Shown: positions 23,310 through 33,987 of the stretch, in pieces
How the letters are laid out: every line of letters begins with the position of its first letter
How positions within the stretch are numbered: position 1 is the first letter of the stretch
NCBI GenBank assembly: GCA_010093485.1
Contig: MU001497.1
Coordinates: 920,513-984,512 of the forward strand
DNA: 64,000 nt
Direction of reading: 5' to 3'
Source: Karstenula rhodostoma CBS 690.94
Lineage: Eukaryota > Ascomycota > Dothideomycetes > Pleosporales > Didymosphaeriaceae
The notes under the pieces: model-generated
Database searches by the model: none
What the model was told of the DNA's origin: nothing
Seen by the model: only the letters and a program-made list of their open reading frames with translations
Translations under genes and position numbers: made by a program

Positions 23310-24139
23310 ATGCAGGTGACCAACGCCAATCGCCAGCTCCTGCGCACCACGCAAACCTTTGTTTCACGCATAACTACTCTGTGCCTTCGAACTGCTCACC
23401 TACAAGTCCGCCGACACTCTACCCGCAAACCCCCGACACGCATCGCACGCCCATCCACAGCCACCCTCCTCCAACGGACCACATCCGCTCCCCACCCACG
23501 CACCTTCCACACGTCGCCTCCAGCCAGAATGTCCGACGCAGACTACGAGGCCTTCCTCAACAAGGCCAACGCAGACTCCAACGAAGGAAAGGCGCAGGCG
23601 CAGGCGCAATCGGAGGGGTACGGCACGAAGAGCGTGAACACGGCGGTGCCGCAGGCGCTGAAGAGTGTGGAGGCGACGTATACGAGTGATGCGGACGAGC
23701 CGTTTGAGCCTGTGGCGCTGAATTATCAGGGGGACGAGATTACTGAGCGTAAGTGTGCGGTTTCTTCGGTGTAGAGGTGGAGGGCGAGGGCTGAGGACGG
23801 TGTCGAAGGGAGTGGAGTGAGTGGTGAAGTGCGAAGGGCTTCGTTGTAGGAGTCATTGAAGATGAGAAGCTGGTGGTATCATTTGGCGCAACGACTAACT
23901 TGGCCACAGAGCAACTGAAGACGATCCTGAGCCACAACGACGAGGTCGAGGAGTTGAGCGTGGCCAAGTGGGACCCGAAGGGGCAGTACAAGAACGTGGT
24001 AGACACGGTGAAGAAGGTGGTCGATGGGGAGGTGAAGGTGTTTAGGGTGGCGTTGAGTGGTGCGAGGGAGGAATACTATGTTGTGGGTGTGAAGGATAGC
24101 AAGGTGTTGGGGCTGAAGGCTTTGAGTGTGGAGTCATAA
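23310..24139 (+). CDS. conserved fungal protein of unknown function, probable mitochondrial leader
   Basis: Two exons, 23310-23748 and 23850-24139 (242 aa), separated by a 101-nt intron (GTAAGT...GTAG, phase 1) that joins ITE-R to VIEDEK. From ATG 23310 the first about 73 residues are rich in Arg, Ser and Thr with almost no acids and end in the RTFHTSPPARM-type sequence, typical of a mitochondrial presequence. An internal ATG at 23529 (MSDADYEAFLNKAN) would give a shorter form without it. The mature part has an Ala/Gln linker, DADEPFEPVALNY, and a C-terminal alpha/beta region ending KVFRVALSGAREEYYVVGVK. I do not know its function. A similar architecture seems widespread in Pezizomycotina, from memory only. 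Confidence 0.75.
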
Positions 24140-26183
24140 GGGGATCGTGTCCGGGTTAATGGATGAGCATTGAGCGTGACTGGATATTCGATGTACTTTG
24201 GGGGCAAAGAGTTGGGAATACTACAAGCGTCACCTTGATTCAGAAACGACTACCCCCACACCTTGCTTAACGAATGCGACTGCTTGACGATGATGTTATA
24301 CGTGCACATGACTTCTTCGCGCGTGGAAGATGTCGTTGGTTCGGTCCCGTATTTGCAATGTCCCCCTCTTACTTTCCAATGTTGTGCACCTCCACCCGTT
24401 GTGTTTTGATTGTCGGAATCTGCATGTGTTGCCATGACACCTGTCAGGAGCCGCGTCAAACGTCTTCAGTGACGCGCATCAGATAAGCCGAACCTACGAT
24501 GGCCAGGGAAATCTCTGTTGATCGACCTATCCGAAGTTGGGATGCCACATCCGTTTGCAAGGATTGCCGCAACCGCATGACATCATCGTGTACAGAGGTC
24601 GCCGTCTGCAGGCGTGCAAGAAAGGCATGCGCTTTCAAAAGGGCCGAAGGATTAAAATCCGATATATCAGAGCAAATCTCCCGAGCTTCACTGTTCACTT
24701 TGAGATCTTGCAACAAGATGTGGTGCGTGCATGCATGCGCTTGCAGGGCGAATCAGTGCTCAGACGCCCCCATCTGTCATCTCGGGCCAAACCAGTTTTC
24801 GCACCAGTGCCTGAACTGTTGACCCTGGGAGCACTGAGACACATGTCCAAATCTCTCTCAAACGAGCAAGGGTGCGCTGGATGGGCGCAACATCTGACCT
24901 CGTCGTGTGCAGCAGCATCTGTGAAGCGAAGTCAAGGTGCAGCGCAAGCGAAGAACGGCGATACGACATGTTATCGGTCGAGGGATCCTCTTGCACGAGC
25001 TAAAGCGATCTTCAGGATTGCTACCCGCCGGCACGAGCCTGGCAGTGTGAAGGTTTTACACGAGGCCCGGAGGTTCTGTTGCACGGCAGCTGCGAGGACT
25101 GGACCGCGTCGTGGTGAGCTGAATCGTCGAGCCTCCAGCCAGTTGCTCCACCATAGGGGGCGGCTATGCAGTCTGCTGTCTGTGGTGCAACGCGTACCAT
25201 GGAGGCAGAAGTCGTGAGACGGCACGGGGTAGCTTGATCATCCTCACTGGCCGGCGGCTGGGGTCTGCAGGATGTCATCGTTTTGAGGACGTGCTGTTTG
25301 TACAGAGACAGCGAGGCAAGGAGGTCGTCTCCGCAGGCAGTCTCGGATGCTGTGGAGTACACAGTACGGGCTGCGGAGGTGCCCGCGGGTGGCGTCGACG
25401 AGGCTGGCGGATGGCGCACGCCGCATGGAGACACGGATGCATTTGGGTCGCGCACGACGACGGGGGTTTATTGATTGAGAAACAGCCGGGACGATGCTCG
25501 GGTCCAGCGCCCAGCGAGCGCGTCCGCCGGGCTGCTCAACGCTCGCTCGCATGAAACGGGCTTTTCGTTGGCAGCCAGCTTCCTGGTCACCGATGATTTT
25601 AGCAGGCCGCCGGTCGGTGGAGCGCCGCCTGCGTAAGCCGCACCAGGGGCGGGAGTGCCCACTGCGAGTCTTGGAAGTGTGCGAGGCTGCAAGCACCGCC
25701 GTCGCACCGTCCCAGTCTGCAATCGGCGCATCAGTACCTGCTTGCCACTGCTCCAGCCCGGCCGTTGCTGCGTCGCATTCACTCGTTTCCTGCGCCTGCT
25801 CCCGCCCTCCCACACTCGCTTTCCTGCCTCCGCTTTCTTGCCTGGACCGCGTGGCCTCCCAGCCCGTCGCCCGTCCATCACGTCAGGAGCGCCCGGCGTC
25901 TCCTGTGTGCATTCACATCGAGCGCGCCTCTCGGCCCCATCCACGCGCTCCTCCACCAGCAGCAATACGAAAGCAGCTTTTGACCGCAGGCAGCGTGCGT
26001 ACGTCACTTTCGGCGAGCCATTCCACCGTCGCCCCTGGCACCGAGTCACCCTCTCCCTCCTGGAATTTGCCCTCTGCGTGCCACACCACAATACAACACT
26101 CGCTACCCCAACAGCCGATCAGCCGCCCTGGCTTCCTCTCAGTAGCCGCCTAACAGCATACTCACCCTATACATTCGCTCACC
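24140..26183. other. intergenic, upstream region of the KRE6-like gene
   Basis: About 2 kb without a supported gene. Open frames on both strands overlap and have no ATG with a recognisable product. From about 25740 the plus strand becomes pyrimidine-rich (cctcccacactcgctttcc), consistent with a long 5' leader of the KRE6-like gene. Confidence 0.4.
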
Positions 26184-28319
26184 ATGGCATCGCCGCTATC
26201 GCCGCGGGACAACCCGCACATCCGCCTCAACTCGGGCACCTCGGACATCCTCGACGAGCCGTCCGCACAGCGCCCGACCACCGCCCGCCAGCACTCGGCC
26301 CGCTCGTTAACCCAGCCCATCCGCCCTGGCACTGCCCCGTCGCCCGCAAGCCCCGGTCTGCCATCACCGTCGGAACCCTCTCTGTACAAGAACGAGTCTG
26401 TCGCAGCGTCCGCGGAGCACCTTCTGCCGCCCAGGAAATCAAGAACACGATCCTTCCGAGACGAATCGCCCGCCTCGCCCCTGTCCCGGAGATCGAGTTG
26501 GGAGTCTGATTCAGTGGCCAGTCGCGACTCCAGATACGGCCCGTTTGCCTCGCCCTTCGACGATTCGAGAGCTCCCTCGCGAGCGGGGAGCGAAGAGGAC
26601 CTGAACACGCAGACTGTGTCGGAGAAGTTCAACATAACGCCCTCTGCAGGACTGCTGTTATTCCCAGAGGATGTGGAAAAAGACGACTGGTTGCATAATC
26701 CGGATCCCAACGAGAAGAACGAGCGAGACTGCGACGTTTTCACCAAGAGAGGAGTCGTCAACGTGGGCGCACTAGTGATCCTTACCCTAGGATTGCTCGT
26801 ATTGTTCATCGGGTATCCTATATTGTACGTATTACCAAGTGCCGCGCAGCAATTGGGGCTGACATGACGTAGGACCTTCGTTAACAACGTCACTGCGTCT
26901 GAAAAGACGCCGTGCTCAAATAACCCGCTCTGCATTGCTGGAAAAGAACACGAGCCGTTATTAAAGAACATACGTAGAAGCCTCATTGACCCTGATACTC
27001 CCGACGCGGTCAAGACAAGGAAGTCAGCCAACGGCAAAACTCAGAAGCTCGTATTCTCAGACGAGTTCAACGAGGAAGGTCGCACGTTTTACGATGGTGA
27101 TGATCCGTATTTCCAGGCCGTCGACATTTGGTATGGCGCGACGCAGGATCTCGAGGCAAGTATCCGTTTGGGCAAGCTGAGAGCAATCTTCTGACAACAT
27201 TCCAGTGGTACGAACCGGACGCAGTCTTCACCGCCAATGGCACGCTTAATCTCGAATTCGCCAACTACCTGAATCATGGCCTCAACTATCGCTCCGGCAT
27301 GGTCCAATCGTGGAACAAGCTTTGCTACAAGGGAGGCCATCTAGAAGCTAGTATCTCGCTAGCTGGCAGTGGCGAAATCAGCGGTTTCTGGCCCGGTTTT
27401 TGGACAATGGGAAACCTTGCGCGCCCTGGCTATCTGAGTACAACCGAAGGTCTCTGGCCCTACAGTTACCACGACGAGTGTGACGCTGGTATCACGCCTA
27501 ACCAGAGTTCGTACGACGGTCTCAGTTACCTTCCCGGAATGCGATTACCCGCGTGCACTTGCAGCGGAGAGGACCATCCCAACCCTGGCAAATCGCGGAG
27601 CGCCCCCGAAATCGATGCCTTGGAAGGCTCAGTCGTCTTCCTTGGCCCTGGGCAAACGAACCCCGTCGGTTCAGTGTCTCAGTCACTTCAGATCGCCCCC
27701 TTTGACGTTTGGTATCAGCCCAACTATGGTGAGTTCCGCAGTATAGAGTCTGACGCAGTCGCTAACGTTGTTAGACTTCGTCGAGGTCTATGACCAGCGC
27801 ATAACCGAGATGAATGCCTACAAAGGTGGCCCTTTCCAGGAAGCTTTCTCAGGCCTCTCGAACCTAAACAATGACTGGTACGACGGCAAAGCATACCAGA
27901 AGTTTGCGTTCGAGTACACCACAGGCGATGATGGCTTCATCACGTGGTATGTCGGCGACTCGCCTACCTGGAGTTTGCATGCCGACTCTATCGGACCAAA
28001 CGGCAACATTGGCGCGCGCAAGATTCCCGAGGAACCCATGTCTGTGATTGCCAACTTGGGCATGTCGAACTCGTTCGCCGCCATCAATCTCGAGGAGCTT
28101 TCGAAATTTTTCCCGGCTACCATGCGAATAGACTACATTCGTATCTACCAGGATCCGGATGATGACACCCAGGTTCTCACCTGTGACCCGAAGGACTATC
28201 CCACTACGGAGTACATCAGGAAACATCCCGAGCCATATGCCAATCCTAACCTGACGGACTGGAAAGGAACCAAGTACGACTGGCCCAAGAACTCGTTCAT
28301 GAACAATTGCAAGAGCTGA
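26184..28319 (+). CDS. kre6: KRE6/SKN1-like beta-1,6-glucan synthesis protein (GH16)
   Basis: Type II membrane protein of the secretory pathway needed for cell-wall beta-1,6-glucan. Four exons: 26184-26824, 26873-27155, 27206-27728 and 27775-28319 (663 aa). A Ser/Pro-rich cytosolic region of about 190 residues is followed by one transmembrane segment (VVNVGALVILTLGLLVLFIG, about 191-212) and the luminal SKN1/GH16 domain: KLVFSDEFNEEGRTF, IWYGATQDLEWY, GFWPGFWTMGNLARPGY, catalytic EIDALEG (Glu443, Asp445, Glu448), MRIDYIRIYQDP and a Cys-containing tail. Introns are 48, 50 and 46 nt. The second is a GC-AG intron, because only donor GCAAGT keeps the conserved DLE-WYEPDA junction in frame. Two further upstream frames are leader. 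Confidence 0.95.
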
Positions 28320-30418
28320 TGAATCGGCAATTGGACGAGACTGTTTTCTATCAGATTATATTTCCCTAGCTGGATGCGCCCACGAATACGACCCTATTGG
28401 ACTACCGCTGCTTAACGTAATACACGCGTTCTCGCTTTAGACTACTTGTAGCGATGTTGCCTCTCCAACTGCGCGTCGGAAAGATCGGACTTTGCTGCAT
28501 TTGCATTGGTGTATGGCGTCTACCTACGACTTAAGTAATCAGTACTTGCACCTGCGTTCGGAACTGCTGCCGGCTATCACTTCCGATCGCTTCGACTTTC
28601 TTTCACATTCACCTCCTCTACGAGACAAGCAATACCTGTCTTATCTACACTGGAATGGTTATATTGCTGGCGACCCTGTTGCAACTATTTACGGCGCCAA
28701 TGTATATCACGGCCTTCTCGTATGCATCGCTGTATAAAATTGGATGAACACTTTTGGAACTCGAGCTTTGTTTTTGGCTTCTTGACGGTTTGACAGGCGC
28801 TGACCGAACCCCCACATTATGAATTTCAATGTTCTTCCCTCGCTACCGTGGTCGCATGTGCTTGTGGACCGTATGCTTCGGTGGGCTTTTACCTTGCTTC
28901 GCGCGTACTTCACTGCATATGTTGGATAAAAGGGATGTTTTACTGGGTTTTATGGGCGGGATGGTTTTTTGGGGGCGGTGGATGAGTATGGCAACCATGC
29001 ATGCGCTTGATGGCTTGTTATTAATGTTATTGGGCGAGGAGCAAGGAAGGGACTAGGTGAAAAGGTGACAAGGATGAGGGGGATATGACGTCCAGGGAGA
29101 GGACGTAGAAGAAATATCATGATATCTGCAATTGTGTGCGATTTAGCTGAGTGATGTTGCGCTGAGGCAGTAAGAATATTACTACCCTGTATAGAAAAAT
29201 ACTACAAATTCTATAAAAATATGCTGAGGTTTAACTTTCGCAATGAGACGAGATCGTCAAAATGGAGTTGTCCACGAAGACGACCTGCCCTCAGTCCTAT
29301 TTCCTGACTTTGGAAACCCTGCGCGCACTACAAACCTCAACAGCGTGATATGGGAAGCGGAAACGCCTGCGGACCCCGTTAGCACCTCACATGCCAATGC
29401 AGATATCGGCGGCTCCAACATGACACCAGATCACGATGGACCAGAAGCGCATGAAGAGATCTTAGCAAGCCTACCTGAACGAAGATATGGAGGATGCCCC
29501 CCAAGTTGAGCAGCGCAACCCTCCTAAAGCGGCAATCTCACGAAATCTATCGATTCATGCGATGCCTCTTTTATCGATTCTGCACCTCTGCGCCTCTGCG
29601 CTTTGATTGGGCGATCTTCCGTTCAAGTCGTTTTGAGCGAAGCGCATCCAGACAGACCAGAGCATGGCTACCCGCTAACAGCGAAACTAGAAGTTGAACT
29701 GCCAAAACGGGCAGTAATCTGAAATAATCTGAAAACCGTCGATTGAAGTGCTGTCACCCACATAGGGCACCCCTGTCGGTTTTTATGTGATTGGACAGGC
29801 TTCTAGGCCAAACCGCTCTGAGCGAAAGATTGATACGCTAAAATATAGTCCCTACGCTAGCGCGCAAAGCTCAAAGTCAAACTGCCAGAGAGTGTGGTTT
29901 GGAAACCGCCGATTTGCCTCGACCGTCGTGGATGGGATGAACATCTGCGACGCTTAGGGAGTGCTGGTCGGACGAGTCTATTTCTATTGGGCTTGAAAGA
30001 TGGTGACTGGTGGAAAGAAAACCTTTGAGCAATGATACCAAGCCTGCCTGGTCACGGCACCCAACAGATCTCGGTCTGCGACAAACCACTCCTACCCACG
30101 AAACTTTAAGAGATTCGAGGTGTAGTGGACTTATGTACCAGTACCAGAACGTTATTCCTTCCGCTATAACTGATCCTGTCTTCATGTTCTCTTTATTGCC
30201 GCTTTTCTTAACTTCTTTCTTTCATTTTCACCCATCCTCTGATACTTACAGTACTTGGCCAAAGGTCTGTTACTGCATTGCTCCTCCTAGGGTAACACAA
30301 TGTACTCAGGCCCTTGACCAGGCACTGTGGATGAAATCTTGCGTGGAGGAGTCAGATTGATTTTGACTGCTGAGCAATGACCTGGCACAAGTGCAAGAAG
30401 CTTGAACTTTCGTTTGAT
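28320..30418. other. intergenic with a diverged tandem duplication and a broken small ORF
   Basis: About 2.1 kb. It is AT-rich around 29160-29240. A weak open frame begins at 29243 (see separate entry). Two parallel copies of a diverged ~183-bp unit start near 29635 and 29820. No intact gene is recognised. Confidence 0.45.
29243..29509 (+). CDS. hypothetical 88-aa ORF, possibly frameshifted
   Basis: An ATG-started frame encodes an acidic, protein-like sequence (for example LPSVLFPDFGNPARTTNLNS) and ends in CCPPS-like out-of-character residues. In the +1 frame the open reading continues past this stop with NEDMEDAPQVEQRNPPKAAI and then LLSILHL. This suggests a single-base change or a missed junction near 29475. 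I do not recognise the product. It could be a small decayed gene or chance. Confidence 0.25.
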   Translation: MRRDRQNGVVHEDDLPSVLFPDFGNPARTTNLNSVIWEAETPADPVSTSHANADIGGSNMTPDHDGPEAHEEILASLPERRYGGCPPS

Positions 30419-31688
30419 CTAACCAACCGCATAGCCTGCTAAATACCACATCACCACCACAACAAGGGTAATAACATGTGCTGATGGCATATGCGATCCG
30501 ACCGCCGAAGACGATAGCCTCGCGCCTGCTTGCATTACACCGTCCATTCGAGGCCTGCAAGTTGGTAAGCTAAGCGACCTTGTTCTAAGAGCGGAGCTAC
30601 TTACACGACATCTGGCTTGTCGAAACAAGCAAACTTCTTCTTGTCCCCATCCATGATCTGATCGTTTGTCAAGACGGCCATGTCGTTGCCGAAGTTAACG
30701 AGCGGCAGATTCGGGAAGAAGCCCCTCTTCTGGACCACATATCGCGCCAGCGCATACATAGCGTAGTTTTCAGCGTTGCTCAACGCATCGTAGGCGTTTT
30801 GCGTGGACAGCGTGGCGATAAGCTTTGCCCGCGTCACGCCGTAGGCGTATCTGAGAACTCGTATGTTCATCGGTCCATCCTTGTCGTCCATTGCTCCTGC
30901 TATAACAGACGTCTTCATGGGGCCTGGCGCGGAATTCAGTATCCACTCGCGGGTGGCATTGGGTTGGAGGTTTGGAGTCGCTTTCATCACCACTGCTTCT
31001 CCAATTTCCGCGATGTGCATTACCATGCGCGCCCACAACGTGGCTAAAATTGTCAGTCTATTATTGAAAATGCGCCGCCGTACTTACCACGATTGTAGTA
31101 GTTGATCAGGTAGTTCTTTGCCTGGTCGTTGCTCGATTCATCGTTCACCTGTTCTTCCAATGGGTCCAATGTAAAGTATCTTTCGCAGAAGTTGATGTGC
31201 GGTCGGTTCCCGATATTATACGCTGCGTGCTTGCCATCTTTCTTTTTTCCCTCGTTGCATATGTCATTCGGATCGTCGCACCTCACATGTATATCCGGGT
31301 TCACGATCGCAGCGCCCTGCAGATTCCCGTATTGCCCCGCGCGGCGCAAATTCGCTCTTATCAGATCCGTGAAGTTTCCTATTCGGAACGGGCGGCCGAA
31401 GAAGTCGATCTCGCTTTGGTTTTCGAAGTTGGGGTCTTGTGCTGCGGCGAATAATGTGTTCATTTCGTCGAAGCCGTCGCGGATCCATTTCAAGTCATTA
31501 TCTTTACATCCCTCGCCGCCGGTTAGCGAGGCAGCGTAGTTTAGGAAGGGTTCTTTCTTGTCGACGTCGAGGAAACCGTCCGATTCGTCCGAGCCTTGTG
31601 GTGAGCTGCCCGGCGCAGCAAGAGCGTATGTGATGATCGTTGAGGAAAGGAAGACAGGGAGCGCTAGCAGTGCTCTTAGGATGAGCAT
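30419..31688 (-). CDS. secreted GPI-anchored M35-like (deuterolysin-related) protein, zinc site degenerate
   Basis: Minus-strand exons are 31088-31688, 30605-31043 and 30419-30554 (391 aa), with introns of 44 and 50 nt (GTAAGT donors). A signal peptide (about 1-25, ending YALA-AP) is followed by a domain resembling the fungal M35/lysine-specific metallo-endopeptidase group, including HINFCERYF, YAYGVTRAKLIATL and SNAENYAMYALARYV. The zinc motif HExxH is not present: at its place, residues 210-214, the sequence is HIAEI, and the third-ligand Asp before YAYG is also absent. The last exon adds a Ser/Gly linker and a hydrophobic end HVITLVVVVMWYLAGYAVG, typical of a GPI attachment signal. Proteolytic activity is therefore doubtful. 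Family placement is by pattern, not alignment. Confidence 0.8.
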
Positions 31689-33368
31689 CGTCGTGGGAGG
31701 TTTTGAGGCCTCGTGCGTATATTTGAGCGTTCGATCGAATGTAGCGAAGGCTGGTAGACAATGGCGTCTCGATTCGAATTTCAGTGCTTTAATATCGACG
31801 CATGTTGGTGGTTGTGAGTAACGCTAGAGTTTGGCAGCAAGAGGAAATGCGAGTAACGTATAATGCAGATTCAATTACTCAAGGATGGGTCATGGTTTGC
31901 ATGGGGCAAGCGTAACTCGAAACGCTGGGTTCCAGAGCGCGCGACAAGACAAGCCGGGACCTTGGACCGATTCATGTACAGTAACTGAGGGAAGAGTGGG
32001 GCGAACGTCAGTAGCTCTGATGTTTTTAGAAAACTGGGCAGGCGCAGTTGAAGGCAATTCTGGCTCGTATGTAGCTCAGTCTTTGATTGACTAGATGCTT
32101 TGTGGAGTTTTACGCTCTGCGAGTCAAGTCTGGATAGTACTGACACGAGCATCAATATCGACATGATCACGAATTGATTACAAGGATCATGCCTTAGCGC
32201 CCTCAGTCATTATGCGTCTCAAACTTGATGGAGGAGACAAGGAATGTCTGAGGATGCTCTGAAACGCAAGCCTCGGTTGCGCTTTCCGCGATGTTAGCGC
32301 TTGTCCTCAAATGCTGGATGCGCAGCTCTTTTATCGTTCCAAAATGGACTGTAGGTAATACTAGGTATTTGACTTTGCACTCAAATCTAACGGCCTCTCC
32401 TGTGGCCGTCTGAATGTTTGCCGAAGATGGAATGGTTCCTAAATCTCATTCTCAAACCCCAGCGCACTTTGAACATGCAGGTAGACGCCAGTCTGGCGGT
32501 TGCCATGCAAATCTCGCAAAGTAGGCATCCGCGCCGCACAAGATCGAAATTTGTAGGGATTCAGATGCGGTTGGAGAGGAAGGGTTGTGCCCAGGTGACG
32601 ATGCTTACTAACCACTGCCTTCCCCTGCTTTAGCGCATCCTCGGCTCTTGCAGTCCCCACTAGCCTGACACTCCAGTTCCTCCATCACCGAACTGTTCAG
32701 GACCAAAGCCAGCGAACATGCGCGTTGTTACGGCCGCAAAACAGGCCCTCCAAGCTTCTAGAACACATCAGATGAGACCACTGCTCGAGAAGGCAACTCC
32801 AAAGTTTCTCCCACGATAAGCTTGATCTACAAGCCATGGGCCAGGCCCAGATGGGAAGGTGATCCAGCGAAGAGGAGCAACGCTCAGTTATGGCCCCAAG
32901 TTATTAACCACACAGCGAATGGACTGATGGCAGCCTCGGCTGCGCCGCTTTCTCTGGTGTTCCTAATTAATTCAAGCACCATTGTGGTTGCTATGTTCCT
33001 CGGAGCGCCGTATGTATAACGCGTAGCCGCTGCGCCCCCGTTCTTTTACGGTGATTTTGCCCATACGGTACGTTGGTCGACATTCAATCTAAGACATAGT
33101 CGTTCAGGGCTGGAGGATCGCAGCTCGTAGGGTCAGTCTTGATCATCCTCTCGGCACGGACCTGCGTACCACCTTTCGAAGATTGAGACAATACCGCATA
33201 CATCCCTCTAATATTCCTCTCGCCCTCGCGTTCTAAAGTTGACAACCCATATTTCCGCCAAATCGCTGCACTGTCCCGTCCGAAATATACACGAGCGCAC
33301 GCGACGCGACATAACGCCATCCAACAGTTTAGAAGCGCTTGCGCGGATTACAAGTCGATCAGAACATC
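31689..33368. other. intergenic, no gene recognised
   Basis: About 1.7 kb between divergent genes. Frames are at most 99 codons, overlap on both strands and show no motif. Confidence 0.4.
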
Positions 33369-33620
33369 ATGACCAAGCTCTCGACTGCAGCCTCGATAGG
33401 CATTGGTGTCCCACTTGGCGTCATCTTACTCGCTGCATTTGCCGGCATCATCTACTCAGTGATGGCAAAGCGGAAGACTCCAAGAGGTGATGTCGAGTTG
33501 ACGAAAACCGACCCCGCTGCGCCGCCTGCACCAGAGCCGAAAGTAATCAGATGGAACCCCCATGGTGCGTGGCCAGCCACCCGTAGACTTGGACAGTGCG
33601 CTAACACGGCAGCTGCGTGA
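33369..33620 (+). CDS. small single-pass membrane protein (3' structure uncertain)
   Basis: From ATG 33369 the product starts MTKLSTAAS and has one clear transmembrane helix with small residues (IGIGVPLGVILLAAFAGIIY), then a basic KRKTPRGD stop-transfer and a Pro/Ala-rich tail. The simple reading ends at 33620 (83 aa). A good intron-like segment overlaps the end: donor GTGCGT at 33565, branch GCTAAC and acceptor GGCAG. From about 33562 the +1 frame reads on with LRDRELNIETIDVRNRRDEG to 33795. A splice from GTAATC (after PEPK) to the same acceptor would join both parts in frame. No family is recognised. Confidence 0.45.
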   Translation: MTKLSTAASIGIGVPLGVILLAAFAGIIYSVMAKRKTPRGDVELTKTDPAAPPAPEPKVIRWNPHGAWPATRRLGQCANTAAA

Positions 33621-33987
33621 TCGCGAGCTGAATATCGAAACGATCGATGTGCGAAACCGACGAGACGAAGGAGGGACATACCAGACGCAATATCGGAACA
33701 GTGTGTGGCTCGAGGCTTCGTGGGAACATCGTGTGCATTGCCCTCTGAGGCCTTACGGAAGGCAAAAGTCGGGCGTTTTGTGTTTTCTGAACTGAGCATA
33801 GGAATGTTGTTTGAAATACCAGGCATAGTTATTGGGCGTCATTTTATTGTTTTGAGCATTGAGTCCTGTCGGCGTGCGATCACCAGAGCTCTCTGCTGGC
33901 GTGGTCGCAATGCACGAGCAATTTGGGAGATGGTTTCTGTTAATATGACGGCACGTTTGATTACCACGCGTCGATGTCCCTGCGATA
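33621..33987. other. intergenic between convergent genes
   Basis: About 370 bases. The first part (to 33795) may be the last exon of the small membrane protein. The rest shows nothing recognisable. Confidence 0.35.

Noticed and set aside
24456..24716. 85-codon helical minus-strand frame (ALLKAHAFLARLQTATSV)
   Set aside because: It begins at a non-ATG codon and no partner exons could be joined; left unannotated.
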